Assembly: GCA_048058975.1 (NCBI GenBank)
Contig: JBLLNP010000008.1
Location: 1 to 64,000, forward strand
DNA: 64,000 bases
Source: RHLJ01 sp048058975
GTDB lineage: Bacteria > Bacteroidota > Rhodothermia > Balneolales > Balneolaceae
Direction of reading: 5' to 3'
Shown here: positions 16,345 through 24,733 of the stretch, one piece after another
Layout of the letters: each line of letters opens with the position of its first letter
Numbering within the stretch: the stretch's first letter is position 1
Program-made: the position numbers and the translations under genes
The notes under the pieces: model-generated
Database searches by the model: none
Seen by the model: the letters and a program-made list of their open reading frames with translations, nothing else
Told to the model about the DNA's origin: nothing

Positions 16345-16905
16345 ATGCGGAAAGAAGAAAAACATATTCTGAACGATTACTTGGTTGCAAAATACCAGAG
16401 TGGTGATCAAAAGGCCTTGAAGCTTTTAATCAAGCAATTTCATCCAAGGCTTAAACAGCAAATTTTTGCTCAAACCAGAGATCAATCTTCTTTAGACGAT
16501 TTAGTTCAGGAAAGTTGGTATGCTATAATAAGGGGACTTTCTAGTGTGAATCTCCAAATTAGTTTCGAAGTATGGGCGTTAAGTATAGCCCGAAGAAAAG
16601 CCATAGACTGGATCAGGGAGCAACAAAAATCAAGGCAAAAAGCTCAACTCATCTTACAGGAAGAAAAAGCGAAAAGTGTTAACGAAGAAGAAGTGCTTGA
16701 TATAATACTGGAACGCAAAGCAAGACTTAAACAAGCGATCATAAAGCTTCCTCATTCTCAGAGAATCGTACTAACCATGTTTTATCTGGAGAACTATTCT
16801 GTAAAGGAAATATCCGAAATTCTTAGCATTTCAGGTGGAACGGTAAAGTCCAGGTTATTTACAGCACGAGAACATTTAAAAGAAATTTTTAACCCAAACA
16901 GGTAG
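16345..16905 (+). CDS. ECF-family RNA polymerase sigma factor
   Basis: 186 residues. Region 2 includes DQSSLDDLVQESWYAIIRGL and the WALSIARRKAIDWIREQ promoter-melting segment; region 4 has the helix-turn-helix YSVKEISEILSISGGTVKSRLFTAREHLKE. It would direct core polymerase to a small stress regulon. The following gene starts directly after its stop and encodes a small membrane protein, a plausible anti-sigma-like partner even though no zinc-binding anti-sigma motif is present. Confidence 0.93.
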   Translation: MRKEEKHILNDYLVAKYQSGDQKALKLLIKQFHPRLKQQIFAQTRDQSSLDDLVQESWYAIIRGLSSVNLQISFEVWALSIARRKAIDWIREQQKSRQKAQLILQEEKAKSVNEEEVLDIILERKARLKQAIIKLPHSQRIVLTMFYLENYSVKEISEILSISGGTVKSRLFTAREHLKEIFNPNR

Positions 16906-16914
16906 GTGAACGAC

Positions 16915-17298
16915 ATGAAAAAAGAAGACATCGATAAATTAATTGAAGAATCTCTAAGTAAAGAAGATGCCCAGTTCTATCATGATCTGGATGAACAAGG
17001 AATGTTTCAGCAATGGGGAGGGCTGTATCATGGAAAGTTAGGAAAATGGGCGGCTCTGGTTACCACTTTCCAGGTATTAATTACCATAGTGGCTTTCTGG
17101 TTTGGTTACAAATTCTTTACCGTAGAAGACACCATTTTAATGGCTAAATACGGTGTAGGTTTATTAATCGGAGTAATTATGAATGGTCTACTCAAGCAAT
17201 GGCACTGGATGCAAATGGATAAAAATTCCATTTTACTTGAAATGAAAAGGCTGGAATTTCAGGTGGCAGTTTTAACTGAAAAGTTAGCTGAGAAATAA
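16915..17298 (+). CDS. Small membrane protein partnered with the ECF sigma factor (DUF6768-like)
   Basis: About 127 residues: a charged N-terminus (MKKEDIDKLIEESLSKEDAQ), membrane segments WAALVTTFQVLITIVAFWFGYKFF and YGVGLLIGVIMNGLLKQW, then WMQMDKNSILLEMKRLEFQVAVL, a conserved amphipathic end that I associate with DUF6768. GTG at 16906 directly after the sigma stop is possible, but ATG 16915 has GGTAGGTG upstream and fits better. The N-terminal helix could bind the sigma factor; this is inference from the sigma/membrane gene pairing. Confidence 0.78.
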   Translation: MKKEDIDKLIEESLSKEDAQFYHDLDEQGMFQQWGGLYHGKLGKWAALVTTFQVLITIVAFWFGYKFFTVEDTILMAKYGVGLLIGVIMNGLLKQWHWMQMDKNSILLEMKRLEFQVAVLTEKLAEK

Positions 17299-17362
17299 TC
17301 GTTTAATTTCATCTCAATCTTACTACATTCAGCCTCACACTCATTCATGTTGATTTGTTGTT

Positions 17363-18499
17363 ATGAAGAAAGAACTGGAGTCTATTCGAAAACGACTCGA
17401 TGATATTGATCGCTCTATATTAAAAGCTCTTGCCGAGCGGCAGGGACTTGTTAAAGAAGTCTCGTCATTCAAATTGGAAACAAATACCGGAATAAGAGAT
17501 TTAGAGCGGGAAGAAAAACTGCTTAATAAAATTAGGGATATAGCTACTGAAGTTGGTTTAGACCGTTATTACGCAGAGCATTTGTTCAGAGAGATTATCA
17601 CCAATTCGGTTCGTTTTCAGACACACTCGCTGGTTGATCATCAAAACAAAAACGGGGCGAATTCTATTCGTGTAAGTTATCAGGGAACAGATGGTGCATA
17701 TAGTCATCTTGCAGCAGTACGACATTTTACTGAGCGTTTTGAACATGTAGATTGCTACGGATACGACACATTTGAAGAAGCAGCAAGAGCAGTAAAAGAT
17801 GAACATGTTGACTATGCCGTTCTTCCTATCGAAAACACAACAGCGGGATCTATTAACGACACCTACGACATTCTCGGTAAGTCAGATTTACATATTGTAG
17901 GAGAGGAGATTATTAAAGTAGTACACTGTTTGTTAGCTGTAGAACCTGTTGAGGTTTCCCAAATAAGAAGAATACTTTCTCACCCAAAAGCCATTGAGCA
18001 ATGCACGCATTTCCTCGCCAAGCTACCGAGATGTACTGTAGAATCTTATCTGGATACCGCTATTTCTGCAAAGAAAGTGCTTGAGGATGGTGATTTATCT
18101 CAAGCGGCGATAGCGGGAGCTCACGCCGCCGACCATTATGGGTTACACGTAATTGCGCACGATATAGCGAACCAAAAAGAGAACTTCACACGCTTTGTGG
18201 TGGTTTCTCCAAAATCAGTTCAGGTCGATTTACAGATTCCTTGTAAAACATCTCTAATGATGGTGACTTCACACAACGAAGGTTCGTTGGTAGATTGCCT
18301 GAATGTATTGCATGCGCACGGAATAAATATTTGTAAGTTGGAATCCCGGCCAATTATCCATGAGCCGTTCCGCTACGCTTTTTATATTGATATAGAGTCG
18401 AACAGCAACGATCAGGATGTTTCGAAGGCACTGGAAGAACTTGCTAAAGAAGCCGAAGAGGTTAAAGTCTTCGGCTCGTATGCTAAACAGCTTTCTTAG
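17363..18499 (+). CDS. pheA: Bifunctional chorismate mutase / prephenate dehydratase
   Basis: 378 residues. 1-90: AroQ-type chorismate mutase (IRKRLDDIDRSILKALAER ... FREIITNSVRFQ). About 105-280: prephenate dehydratase (VSYQGTDGAYSHLAAVRHF, LPIENTTAGSINDTYDIL, and the catalytic NFTRFVVVS). 295-378: ACT domain with GSLVDCLNVLHAHGINICKLESRP, the ESRP motif that binds phenylalanine for feedback inhibition. It makes phenylpyruvate from chorismate. Its TAG overlaps the stop of the convergent outer-membrane gene by 4 bases. Confidence 0.95.
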   Translation: MKKELESIRKRLDDIDRSILKALAERQGLVKEVSSFKLETNTGIRDLEREEKLLNKIRDIATEVGLDRYYAEHLFREIITNSVRFQTHSLVDHQNKNGANSIRVSYQGTDGAYSHLAAVRHFTERFEHVDCYGYDTFEEAARAVKDEHVDYAVLPIENTTAGSINDTYDILGKSDLHIVGEEIIKVVHCLLAVEPVEVSQIRRILSHPKAIEQCTHFLAKLPRCTVESYLDTAISAKKVLEDGDLSQAAIAGAHAADHYGLHVIAHDIANQKENFTRFVVVSPKSVQVDLQIPCKTSLMMVTSHNEGSLVDCLNVLHAHGINICKLESRPIIHEPFRYAFYIDIESNSNDQDVSKALEELAKEAEEVKVFGSYAKQLS

Positions 18500-19590
18500 A
18501 AACTGATGGTTGCACGCAAGAATGTGCTGTAACTATTTGCAACACCGTCAGCTCTGAAATCTCTGATCCGGTATCTGGCATCAATAGCGAGCTTTTCAGT
18601 GGCGAAGAAACGATATCGAATTTCCATTTCATCTGCATTTGCACGGTAGATATTACGAGGTAATAACCACTCACTGTCTGTTTTTGCAAATTCAATCATA
18701 ATTTCATGCTTTTCAGCAAAATTATTGATACCAACTGAGGCTACAATACTTGTACCATCCTCAAAAGCAGAGTTTAAACTTTGTCCGAATTCACCAGCCA
18801 CTCTAATAGATCCACCTTTAAGTGCTTCACCCTGAGGGAAATCTAGTGTAATACGAGATGTGAACGCCAGATAATCTACGAGTTCATTTCCTTTGATATA
18901 AATTCCTGGTATATACATGAATCCAAATCCTCTTTGGATTACATTATTTTTGACCTCCCGACTTTCAGCTCCGACATAAAAATTGAGATTGTGATCATTT
19001 TCAGTAAAATCTAAACCATCGCTGCTGGGGTCATCTAAATCACCTTGATCATACTGGAAAGAAGGATGGTCTTTTGGCTGATATTCAATAATTCCTTCTC
19101 CATACCAGCTATTGTTAAGATATCTTTTGTAATAAATACCGTCGGTCCAGTGAACATTATTGCTATTACTCTGGTAGCGGCTATGTGATCTTTTAGCGTT
19201 AGTGAGTGTATTTAACGACTTTTGAAAACGACCAACCCTTATCTCGGTAGATTCATTTTGATATTGATAAAAAAACTCATCAAATGTAACAGAGCCCAGA
19301 GCTAACCGACCGCTTCCATCAGCGACTAAGGTAGGATTAACGGCTTCAAACTTATAAGAAAGCAAATAAGCTACTCTCGCTGAGAATGAATGATTAGCAG
19401 AATGAGTGTACTTTAAACCGGGTCTCAAACGCATTGTATAATTGTCTCCACCCCATCCATGAGCTTCATCTGTGCTTCCAATGTGAGCAAAACGAACGTT
19501 TCCATAAACATCCCATTTTTCATTTTCCTGAGCCTGTACCTGAATTAAGCATGGGGTAAAAAATAAAACTAAAAGTAATCTGAATTTCAT
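18496..19590 (-). CDS. Outer-membrane beta-barrel protein, porin-like
   Basis: 364 residues with a cleavable signal (MKFRLLLVLFFTPCLIQVQAQ). The rest alternates polar and aromatic residues typical of a barrel (GNVRFAHIGS, TMRLRPGLKYTH, EMEIRYRFFATEKLAIDARYRIRDF) and ends STFLRATISF, a proper C-terminal aromatic beta-signal. VGRFQKSLNTLTNAKRSHSRYQSN resembles alginate-export/phosphate-selective-porin-like families, but I cannot fix the substrate. Single gene; 213 bp of noncoding DNA separates it from xseA upstream. Confidence 0.8.
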   Translation of the reverse strand: MKFRLLLVLFFTPCLIQVQAQENEKWDVYGNVRFAHIGSTDEAHGWGGDNYTMRLRPGLKYTHSANHSFSARVAYLLSYKFEAVNPTLVADGSGRLALGSVTFDEFFYQYQNESTEIRVGRFQKSLNTLTNAKRSHSRYQSNSNNVHWTDGIYYKRYLNNSWYGEGIIEYQPKDHPSFQYDQGDLDDPSSDGLDFTENDHNLNFYVGAESREVKNNVIQRGFGFMYIPGIYIKGNELVDYLAFTSRITLDFPQGEALKGGSIRVAGEFGQSLNSAFEDGTSIVASVGINNFAEKHEIMIEFAKTDSEWLLPRNIYRANADEMEIRYRFFATEKLAIDARYRIRDFRADGVANSYSTFLRATISF

Positions 19591-19803
19591 AAGTAACTTA
19601 ATGAGTTAAATCTATTTGGCAGAGTAAACCCACTTACAAGAAGCAGCATTCGATCGGAAACAGGACTTCAGAACGATTTTAAAATTTTTTACCTATTCAA
19701 TAAATTGGTTTAAAAATTATAAAAATAAACACTTATTTATGATAGAAGAAAGGGTTGGTAAGCAACAAAACAAGATTGAAGAATTAAGTATCAGCTAAAC
19801 TTC

Positions 19804-20997
19804 TCAATTTAGATTAGTCCTTCCATCATTCCATTCCAGCTCTGAAGGTATTTCCTTTTTGAAATCTGTTGCTGTCCTTATCCATTGTCCATCCTGCCAA
19901 ACTCGAACAAATCCTTTTTCCAGGGGTTCGTTAGGGTTTTGTTTATCCAGCCGGTGTTGAAGCTCGACCAATAAGCGTAGCTTATTTTTTTGGAGTGATT
20001 CGGTATGATGCTTTAACCGATCGGTGAGTCGTTGAATTTCAGAGCCGGCCTGACCCATTTTCTGCTGAACCGCAAGGAGTGCGTGAGATTTAGCCAGTGC
20101 CGAAACTCTGTCTTTATAATATTGGATTGCTCCTTTTGTATTCAATTCAATCCGTCTTGATAAATCCTCAACAAGCATTTTAATTTCATTAATATCGGGA
20201 GTAGCAATAACTGCGGCTTGTGTTGGAGTAGCAGCTCGAACATCTGCAACAAAGTCTGAGATAGAAAAATCTACTTCGTGGCCTACCGCACTAATTAATG
20301 GGATTTCACAAGCGAAAACAGCTCTGGCCACTGCTTCCTCATTAAAAGGCCAGAGGTCTTCCAGAGAACCACCTCCGCGACTTATGATCACTACATCAAC
20401 ACTTTTTTGAGAAGAGAAATATTCAATCCCTTTCACAATTTCGGGAGCGGCATTTACTCCCTGAACACTCGCATGAAAGAGGCTTACCGAAGCCAATGGC
20501 CATCTTTTCTCCAGTGTGGAGCGGATGTCCTGGAAAGCAGCGGTGGTTTTGGAGGTTACAACACCAATTCTCGACGGAAACCTTGGAACAGGTTTTTTGT
20601 GAATATCATCGAACAAACCTTCGGCTTTGAGTTTGGCTTTTAGTTCTTCAAATGCCTGCTGAAGTTTTCCTATTCCCGCTTGTTGTACCAGGCTTACAAT
20701 CAACTGGTATCGGCCATGGGGAGCATATAACTGTAAATCACCTCCAACTACAATCTGTTGACCATCCGTTAAACGGATTCCCGCTCGCTGAACAGTACTC
20801 CTCCAAATCACACAGGGAAGTTGTGCGCCGGAGTCTTTTAGTGTAAAATAAATATGTCCGTTCGCACTTTGCTTTACATTACTGGCTTCCCCTTCCACCA
20901 AAATATCATTGAAATTCTGCTCCAGCAGGCTTTTGATTTTCCCAGTAAGTTCGGTTACTGAAGGTATATCAAAAAGAAAAGGGATTTGCTCTGCCAT
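19804..20997 (-). CDS. xseA: Exodeoxyribonuclease VII large subunit
   Basis: 397 residues. N-terminal OB-fold (ILVEGEASNVKQSANGHIYFTLKDSGAQLPCVIWRS), then the catalytic core GVVTSKTTAAFQDI and SRGGGSLEDLWPFNEE with ISAVGHEVDFSISDFVAD-RAATPTQAA, followed by a coiled coil and a short basic end. With XseB it degrades single-stranded DNA to short oligonucleotides in repair. The xseB gene is not next to it here. Divergent from the LolA/YiiD_C fusion gene across 56 bp. Confidence 0.95.
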   Translation of the reverse strand: MAEQIPFLFDIPSVTELTGKIKSLLEQNFNDILVEGEASNVKQSANGHIYFTLKDSGAQLPCVIWRSTVQRAGIRLTDGQQIVVGGDLQLYAPHGRYQLIVSLVQQAGIGKLQQAFEELKAKLKAEGLFDDIHKKPVPRFPSRIGVVTSKTTAAFQDIRSTLEKRWPLASVSLFHASVQGVNAAPEIVKGIEYFSSQKSVDVVIISRGGGSLEDLWPFNEEAVARAVFACEIPLISAVGHEVDFSISDFVADVRAATPTQAAVIATPDINEIKMLVEDLSRRIELNTKGAIQYYKDRVSALAKSHALLAVQQKMGQAGSEIQRLTDRLKHHTESLQKNKLRLLVELQHRLDKQNPNEPLEKGFVRVWQDGQWIRTATDFKKEIPSELEWNDGRTNLN

Positions 20998-21053
20998 TAT
21001 TGCTTTTCTGGTACTTTAGATAGTTATTTAGGGGTAGAGTTAAGTAACGCCAA

Positions 21054-22283
21054 ATGCACACCATGATACGAAAAGCTCTGGCCATTTTTGTACTGATTTT
21101 GCTCCCATTTATGGGAATAGGGCAGGAGCAGTCGTTTGACTTTGACTTTGGCGATGAGCTTGAAACAATTTATTTATCTGTTTCTGAAGAAATGGGAGGG
21201 ACAGAAGCATGGGAGGCACTTCAAACCATATATGCAGAAGGTACCTGGAGATTTCCACACGGAGATGAAATTCCTTTCGTTTTTAAGGTTATGGACCCTG
21301 ATTTCGATCGTTTTGATTTCAGGATTGAAGAGGAACCCCATACTATTTCCAGATACGGAAGGCGTGGTTGGGTTAATGATCCAAGCAATATAATTGAAGG
21401 ATACAATCGGTTTGATGAAATAGAACAAATTGTTGCGAGAAATGCCTTTCTGTACGAAAACAATCTTGTTGATTTTCAGAAGAAAGGACTCATTCTTAAG
21501 TTTGAAGGTTCGGTTATTATCTCAGGAGAAGAAGTCTGGCTGGTTCGGCTGGAGGGGTTTCCCGATAAGGAAGAATTGTATTATATCTCTAAAGATGATC
21601 ATAAGCCGTTCATCAAACAAAGTTATTACTACCGGAAAGGAAGAAATGGTGTGGTAAACTACTACATAAAGCGCTATATGAATGTGGACGGTATTGAAAT
21701 GCCACGCGAAATTCTGGTAACCAGCGAACATTTAAATTTAATCCTGAATTTTTCTTCTTATGTTTTCAATAACAGTATGGATAAGGATGATTTTAAAGAT
21801 CCCAACGAACCTGATTTTACTACCAATATTTTGAGTTTCAACCAACAAAAAGCACAGGACTATTTGCATTCAGAGATTCCCATTACAAGAAAGATGGGAA
21901 TAGAGGTGCAAAAGCTTACAACGAATGAGGTAAAGCTAAAAGCACCTATTGCGCTAAACACGAACCATATGAAATCTGCTTTTGGTGGTAGTGTAGATAG
22001 CCTGTTCCTTACAGCGGGTTGGTCGTATATCCGGCTGGTGGTAGATCATTTTGACCCATTACCGCTAATTATTGGAAACAAAGCGAGAACTACTTTTCAA
22101 AGGCCTATTACGCAAGATTTTAGTGCACAGCTAGTTATTCCTGACAAAAAAGAAGTGGATAAATTTCTGGACGAATACAAACGTTTTGGTAAGGCTCGAA
22201 TCTCGCTGGAGGCTGTGATAAAAGATGACGGAAAAACCTATGCGGTATTTAAAGGTGACTATGTAGTGGTGAAAGAAGAGTGA
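21054..22283 (+). CDS. Exported LolA-like domain fused to a YiiD_C hotdog thioesterase domain
   Basis: 409 residues. A signal peptide (to about 23, GIGQ) is followed by a LolA-like outer-membrane lipoprotein-sorting fold at ~30-250 (WEALQTIYAEGTWRF, FVFKVMDPDFDRFDFRIEEE, YYISKDDHKPFIKQSYYYRKG, YMNVDGIEMPREI). Residues ~265-409 match the YiiD C-terminal hotdog domain: IPITRKMGI, LKAPIALNTNHMKSAFGGSVDSL, TTFQRPIT and a final FKGDYVVV, including the Asn-His-x4-Ala-Phe-Gly-Gly core. A putative thioesterase attached to a periplasmic lipid-carrier-like domain is unusual. ATG at 21054 is preferred; MIRKALA at 21063 is an alternative. Confidence 0.8.
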   Translation: MHTMIRKALAIFVLILLPFMGIGQEQSFDFDFGDELETIYLSVSEEMGGTEAWEALQTIYAEGTWRFPHGDEIPFVFKVMDPDFDRFDFRIEEEPHTISRYGRRGWVNDPSNIIEGYNRFDEIEQIVARNAFLYENNLVDFQKKGLILKFEGSVIISGEEVWLVRLEGFPDKEELYYISKDDHKPFIKQSYYYRKGRNGVVNYYIKRYMNVDGIEMPREILVTSEHLNLILNFSSYVFNNSMDKDDFKDPNEPDFTTNILSFNQQKAQDYLHSEIPITRKMGIEVQKLTTNEVKLKAPIALNTNHMKSAFGGSVDSLFLTAGWSYIRLVVDHFDPLPLIIGNKARTTFQRPITQDFSAQLVIPDKKEVDKFLDEYKRFGKARISLEAVIKDDGKTYAVFKGDYVVVKEE

Positions 22284-22607
22284 TTAAGAAACCACCGGCC
22301 GCACCATAATCTCAAAGTAATTCAACAACGGGCATGTTTTGGCCATAAAAATGGCATCGTCCAAATCTTTAGCGGCAATGATGGTGTACCCTAAGATTAT
22401 CTCTTTTGCTTCGATAAATGCCCCGTCTGTTTCTACATTATTGTGATCGAGAATATGTGCGCCAAAGTCTTCTAATCTTTGAGAATCGATGTGTTGATCC
22501 CCAAGTTTCTCAATCCAGTTTATATGTTGTTGTATCCGCTCTCGCAATGCATGATCCGAGGTATCAACGCCTTCCTGACCCCGGAAAATTAACATGTATT
22601 TCTTCAT
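22284..22607 (-). CDS. YCII-related domain protein
   Basis: 107 residues: MKKYMLIFRGQEG at the start, HINWIEKLGDQHIDSQRLEDFG and a C-terminal IILGYTIIAAKDLDDAIFMAKTCPLL, the pattern of YCII/DGPF-type ferredoxin-like dimers. These proteins are often coupled to ECF sigma factors in other genomes; here it is the last gene of a three-gene leftward operon with DUF2461 and a TfoX-like protein. Its stop abuts the stop of the LolA/YiiD_C gene. Catalytic activity is unknown. Confidence 0.87.
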   Translation of the reverse strand: MKKYMLIFRGQEGVDTSDHALRERIQQHINWIEKLGDQHIDSQRLEDFGAHILDHNNVETDGAFIEAKEIILGYTIIAAKDLDDAIFMAKTCPLLNYFEIMVRPVVS

Positions 22608-23263
22608 GTAAAGGCTTTGTTTAAAAATGAATGTAGAGGCTGAACCGCTCTGTAATACCCCATGAGTGCTTCCGCCTGGTTAGATTCATTAATAAACTGA
22701 GAAGTTGGCAAAGTTGCCATAGCATAGAATTGCTTGTTTAAAATGTAGTTTGTTCGATCAGTAACAGACTGAAATTCCGGATCAATGCGCTTGTTTTGAT
22801 CTCCTTTAAGTTCTCCAAAGTGCTTTTTGAATGAAGGATTACTTAGAATGTCCAGAAACTCATCCGTATGAGCGGCGATCAACAAGCGAACATTTTTTAG
22901 TACGTCTTTATCCAGTTGGTAAAGTCCACCACCCATGTGTACGAAATCAGTGCCTATCCCAAGGTAGAAGCCGGGCAACTCAGATTTCTTTCCTCCGGGA
23001 GAAAGTCCTGCCTTCATCATAGTATTGTAGGGAGTTTTATCTGCCGAAAAACGGATATCCCGGTTAATTCGGAATAAAGCTTTTTTTGCATCAGGGAGTA
23101 TGGAGGGTTCAATTTCCATCAAACCTGGAATAAGTGATTCCACCAGTTCAATAAAAGGTAGGCGAACATGTTCTTCGTATCGCTTTCGGTTTTTATCAAA
23201 CCATTCTTTGTTGTTATTAGCAGATAGTTCTTCAAAGTAAGTGATGTATTCCTGTGTGATCAT
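22604..23263 (-). CDS. DUF2461 family protein
   Basis: 219 residues with the DUF2461 pattern: YFEELSANNNKEWFDKNRKRYEEHVRLPF at the start (W-F-x-x-N-R-x-x-Y), then FRINRDIRFSADKTPYNTMMKAG, GFYLGIG and YQLDKDVLKNVR. Cytoplasmic, function unknown. ATGA overlaps with both neighbours: its stop with the YCII start, and its start with the stop of the TfoX-like gene in the restored frame (23260-23263). Confidence 0.9.
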   Translation of the reverse strand: MITQEYITYFEELSANNNKEWFDKNRKRYEEHVRLPFIELVESLIPGLMEIEPSILPDAKKALFRINRDIRFSADKTPYNTMMKAGLSPGGKKSELPGFYLGIGTDFVHMGGGLYQLDKDVLKNVRLLIAAHTDEFLDILSNPSFKKHFGELKGDQNKRIDPEFQSVTDRTNYILNKQFYAMATLPTSQFINESNQAEALMGYYRAVQPLHSFLNKAFT

Positions 23264-23288
23264 GCATTTAGCTCCAGTGCTTCTTTGG

Positions 23289-23573
23289 TTAACGGTTTCC
23301 AGTGTTGATGGTTAGAGTAAGGTACTTCAAACCAGCCTGCCAGCGGTCCCTTTTTTTGAAAGGATTAAAAGGATGGATTTCAAAATCCTGAGTTTCAGGA
23401 TCAAACTCTTTTCCAAGTTTAAAAACCATTAGAAATTTTTTGGAAAGAAAAGCGAACACTTTTCTGTTTTGGGTGATTGCAGGCGAGCCCATCATATTAC
23501 CTGCTTCCACAAAAGGGTAGTTTTCAATTAATTCGATCCGTATCTCTTCAAAAAGTTGTTGTTCCGGCTTCAT
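23289..23573 (-). CDS. TfoX N-terminal-domain-like small protein, frame broken near its end
   Basis: 94 residues as read: an acidic helix, then AGNMMGSPAITQNRKVFAFLSKKFLMVFKLGKEFD, which resembles the TfoX_N/MmcQ-like fold (GxMFGxP, then F-x-x-L-x-x-K). After PFNPFKK the frame enters unlikely sequence. In the -1 frame it would read KGPLAGWFEVPYSNH and continue to ELNA with TGA at 23260-23262, overlapping the DUF2461 ATG as ATGA. The break lies at a run of seven T (23351-23357, A on the coding strand); one more base restores a 104-residue protein. Confidence 0.7.
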   Translation of the reverse strand: MKPEQQLFEEIRIELIENYPFVEAGNMMGSPAITQNRKVFAFLSKKFLMVFKLGKEFDPETQDFEIHPFNPFKKRDRWQAGLKYLTLTINTGNR

Positions 23574-23668
23574 GGCGTTTTTCTACAATAACAAATAGAA
23601 AGATAAAAAGGGGACATAGAGTTAAAGAAAAGTGAGAATCAATAGGAATAGGTGTACTTTATAGGTGC

Positions 23669-24652
23669 ATGGAATCTATGAAGGAAAATATCAGAGTTCA
23701 GAAGTTCATCGTAAGCATTGCGGTGTTACTTTTCGTAATTAAGATAGTTGCCTGGTATCTCACTCAATCTGTAGCCATTCTTACTGACGCTCTTGAAAGT
23801 ATTGTAAATGTAGTAAGCGGGATAATTGGCCTGGTAAGTTTAAGTATAGCTGCGAGGCCAAGAGACCGTAGTCATCCGTATGGACATGGAAAAATCGAGT
23901 TCATATCGGCAGGAATTGAGGGGACGCTCATCGCTATTGCAGGTCTCTTCATTATTTATGAAGCAGGAATGAGTTTTATTGACCCTCCTGAACTTGAACA
24001 GCTAAACTGGGGCATTGCAATTATCAGTTTCTCAGCATTGGTTAATTACGGATTTGGAACCTGGGCTTACAGGACAGGCAAGCGCAATAATTCTCTGGCG
24101 CTGATGGCGAGTGGGAGACATCTCCAAACCGATACCTACACCACACTTGGTATTATCATTGGGCTGTTTCTGCTTTCATTTACTGGTGCGCTCTGGTTGG
24201 ATGGAGCGGTAGCGATCATATTTGCATTATTCATCATCCGAATGGGATATAAAATTCTGAGAAGAGCCATTGCCGGAATAATGGACGAATCGGATCAGCA
24301 ATTATTGAAAGAAATGGTAGCCTATCTTCAGGAAAACCGCCACACCAACTGGGTAGATCTACATAATCTAAGAATTGTGAAATACGGAAGTGTACTTCAT
24401 ATCGATTGTCATCTTACCCTGCCCTGGTACTTCACCATAAAACAGGGTCATGATGAAACAGACAAACTGGAAGCTCTGATCCTTGAAAATTTTGGGAGCA
24501 GGATTGAGCTCAATATCCATTCCGACTATTGCCACGATTTTTCCTGTCCGTTGTGTGATATCAAAGACTGTGAAGTCCGCAAAGCTCCATTTGAAAATCA
24601 TGTTCAATGGACAGTGGAAAAGGTGGTTTCAAGAGAGAAGCACAGGTTGTAA
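23669..24652 (+). CDS. Cation diffusion facilitator (CDF) metal efflux protein
   Basis: 327 residues. Six membrane segments in the first ~210 residues, with AILTDALESIVNVVSGI (Asp of the first metal site; Glu in place of the common His/Asp two positions on), RPRDRSHPYGHGKIEF and SGRHLQTDTYTTLGI (the second half site). The cytoplasmic domain ends in a cysteine/histidine cluster, HSDYCHDFSCPLCDIKDC, which may add metal sensing. It likely exports Zn, Fe, Mn or Co. The last 25 bases of the gene, stop codon included, are repeated exactly at 25284-25308. Confidence 0.92.
   Translation: MESMKENIRVQKFIVSIAVLLFVIKIVAWYLTQSVAILTDALESIVNVVSGIIGLVSLSIAARPRDRSHPYGHGKIEFISAGIEGTLIAIAGLFIIYEAGMSFIDPPELEQLNWGIAIISFSALVNYGFGTWAYRTGKRNNSLALMASGRHLQTDTYTTLGIIIGLFLLSFTGALWLDGAVAIIFALFIIRMGYKILRRAIAGIMDESDQQLLKEMVAYLQENRHTNWVDLHNLRIVKYGSVLHIDCHLTLPWYFTIKQGHDETDKLEALILENFGSRIELNIHSDYCHDFSCPLCDIKDCEVRKAPFENHVQWTVEKVVSREKHRL
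24628..24652. repeat. 25-bp direct repeat, left copy
   Basis: Identical to 25284-25308. The left copy is the 3' end of the CDF gene including its TAA. The first mismatching bases are at 24627/25283 on the left and 24653/25309 on the right, giving a 656-bp repeat-to-repeat unit that contains the transposase and its palindromes. Confidence 0.9.
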
Positions 24653-24685
24653 GGAATTGTTCTAGAGTCGGTCTTACTCTTTGTT

Positions 24686-24707
24686 GCGAAGGGTTGAAAC
24701 CCTTCGC
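24686..24707. repeat. REP-like palindrome upstream of the transposase
   Basis: GCGAAGGGTT-GA-AACCCTTCGC, ten paired bases on each side of a 2-base centre, followed by TTGTG. An inverted near-identical copy is at 25237-25258 and a degraded direct copy (GCGAAG ... CTTCGC, then TTGTT) is at 25166-25187. Such palindromes are the recognition elements of RAYT-type transposases. Confidence 0.8.
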
Positions 24708-24733
24708 TTGTGAACTGGATTAAACCTGAGTCA

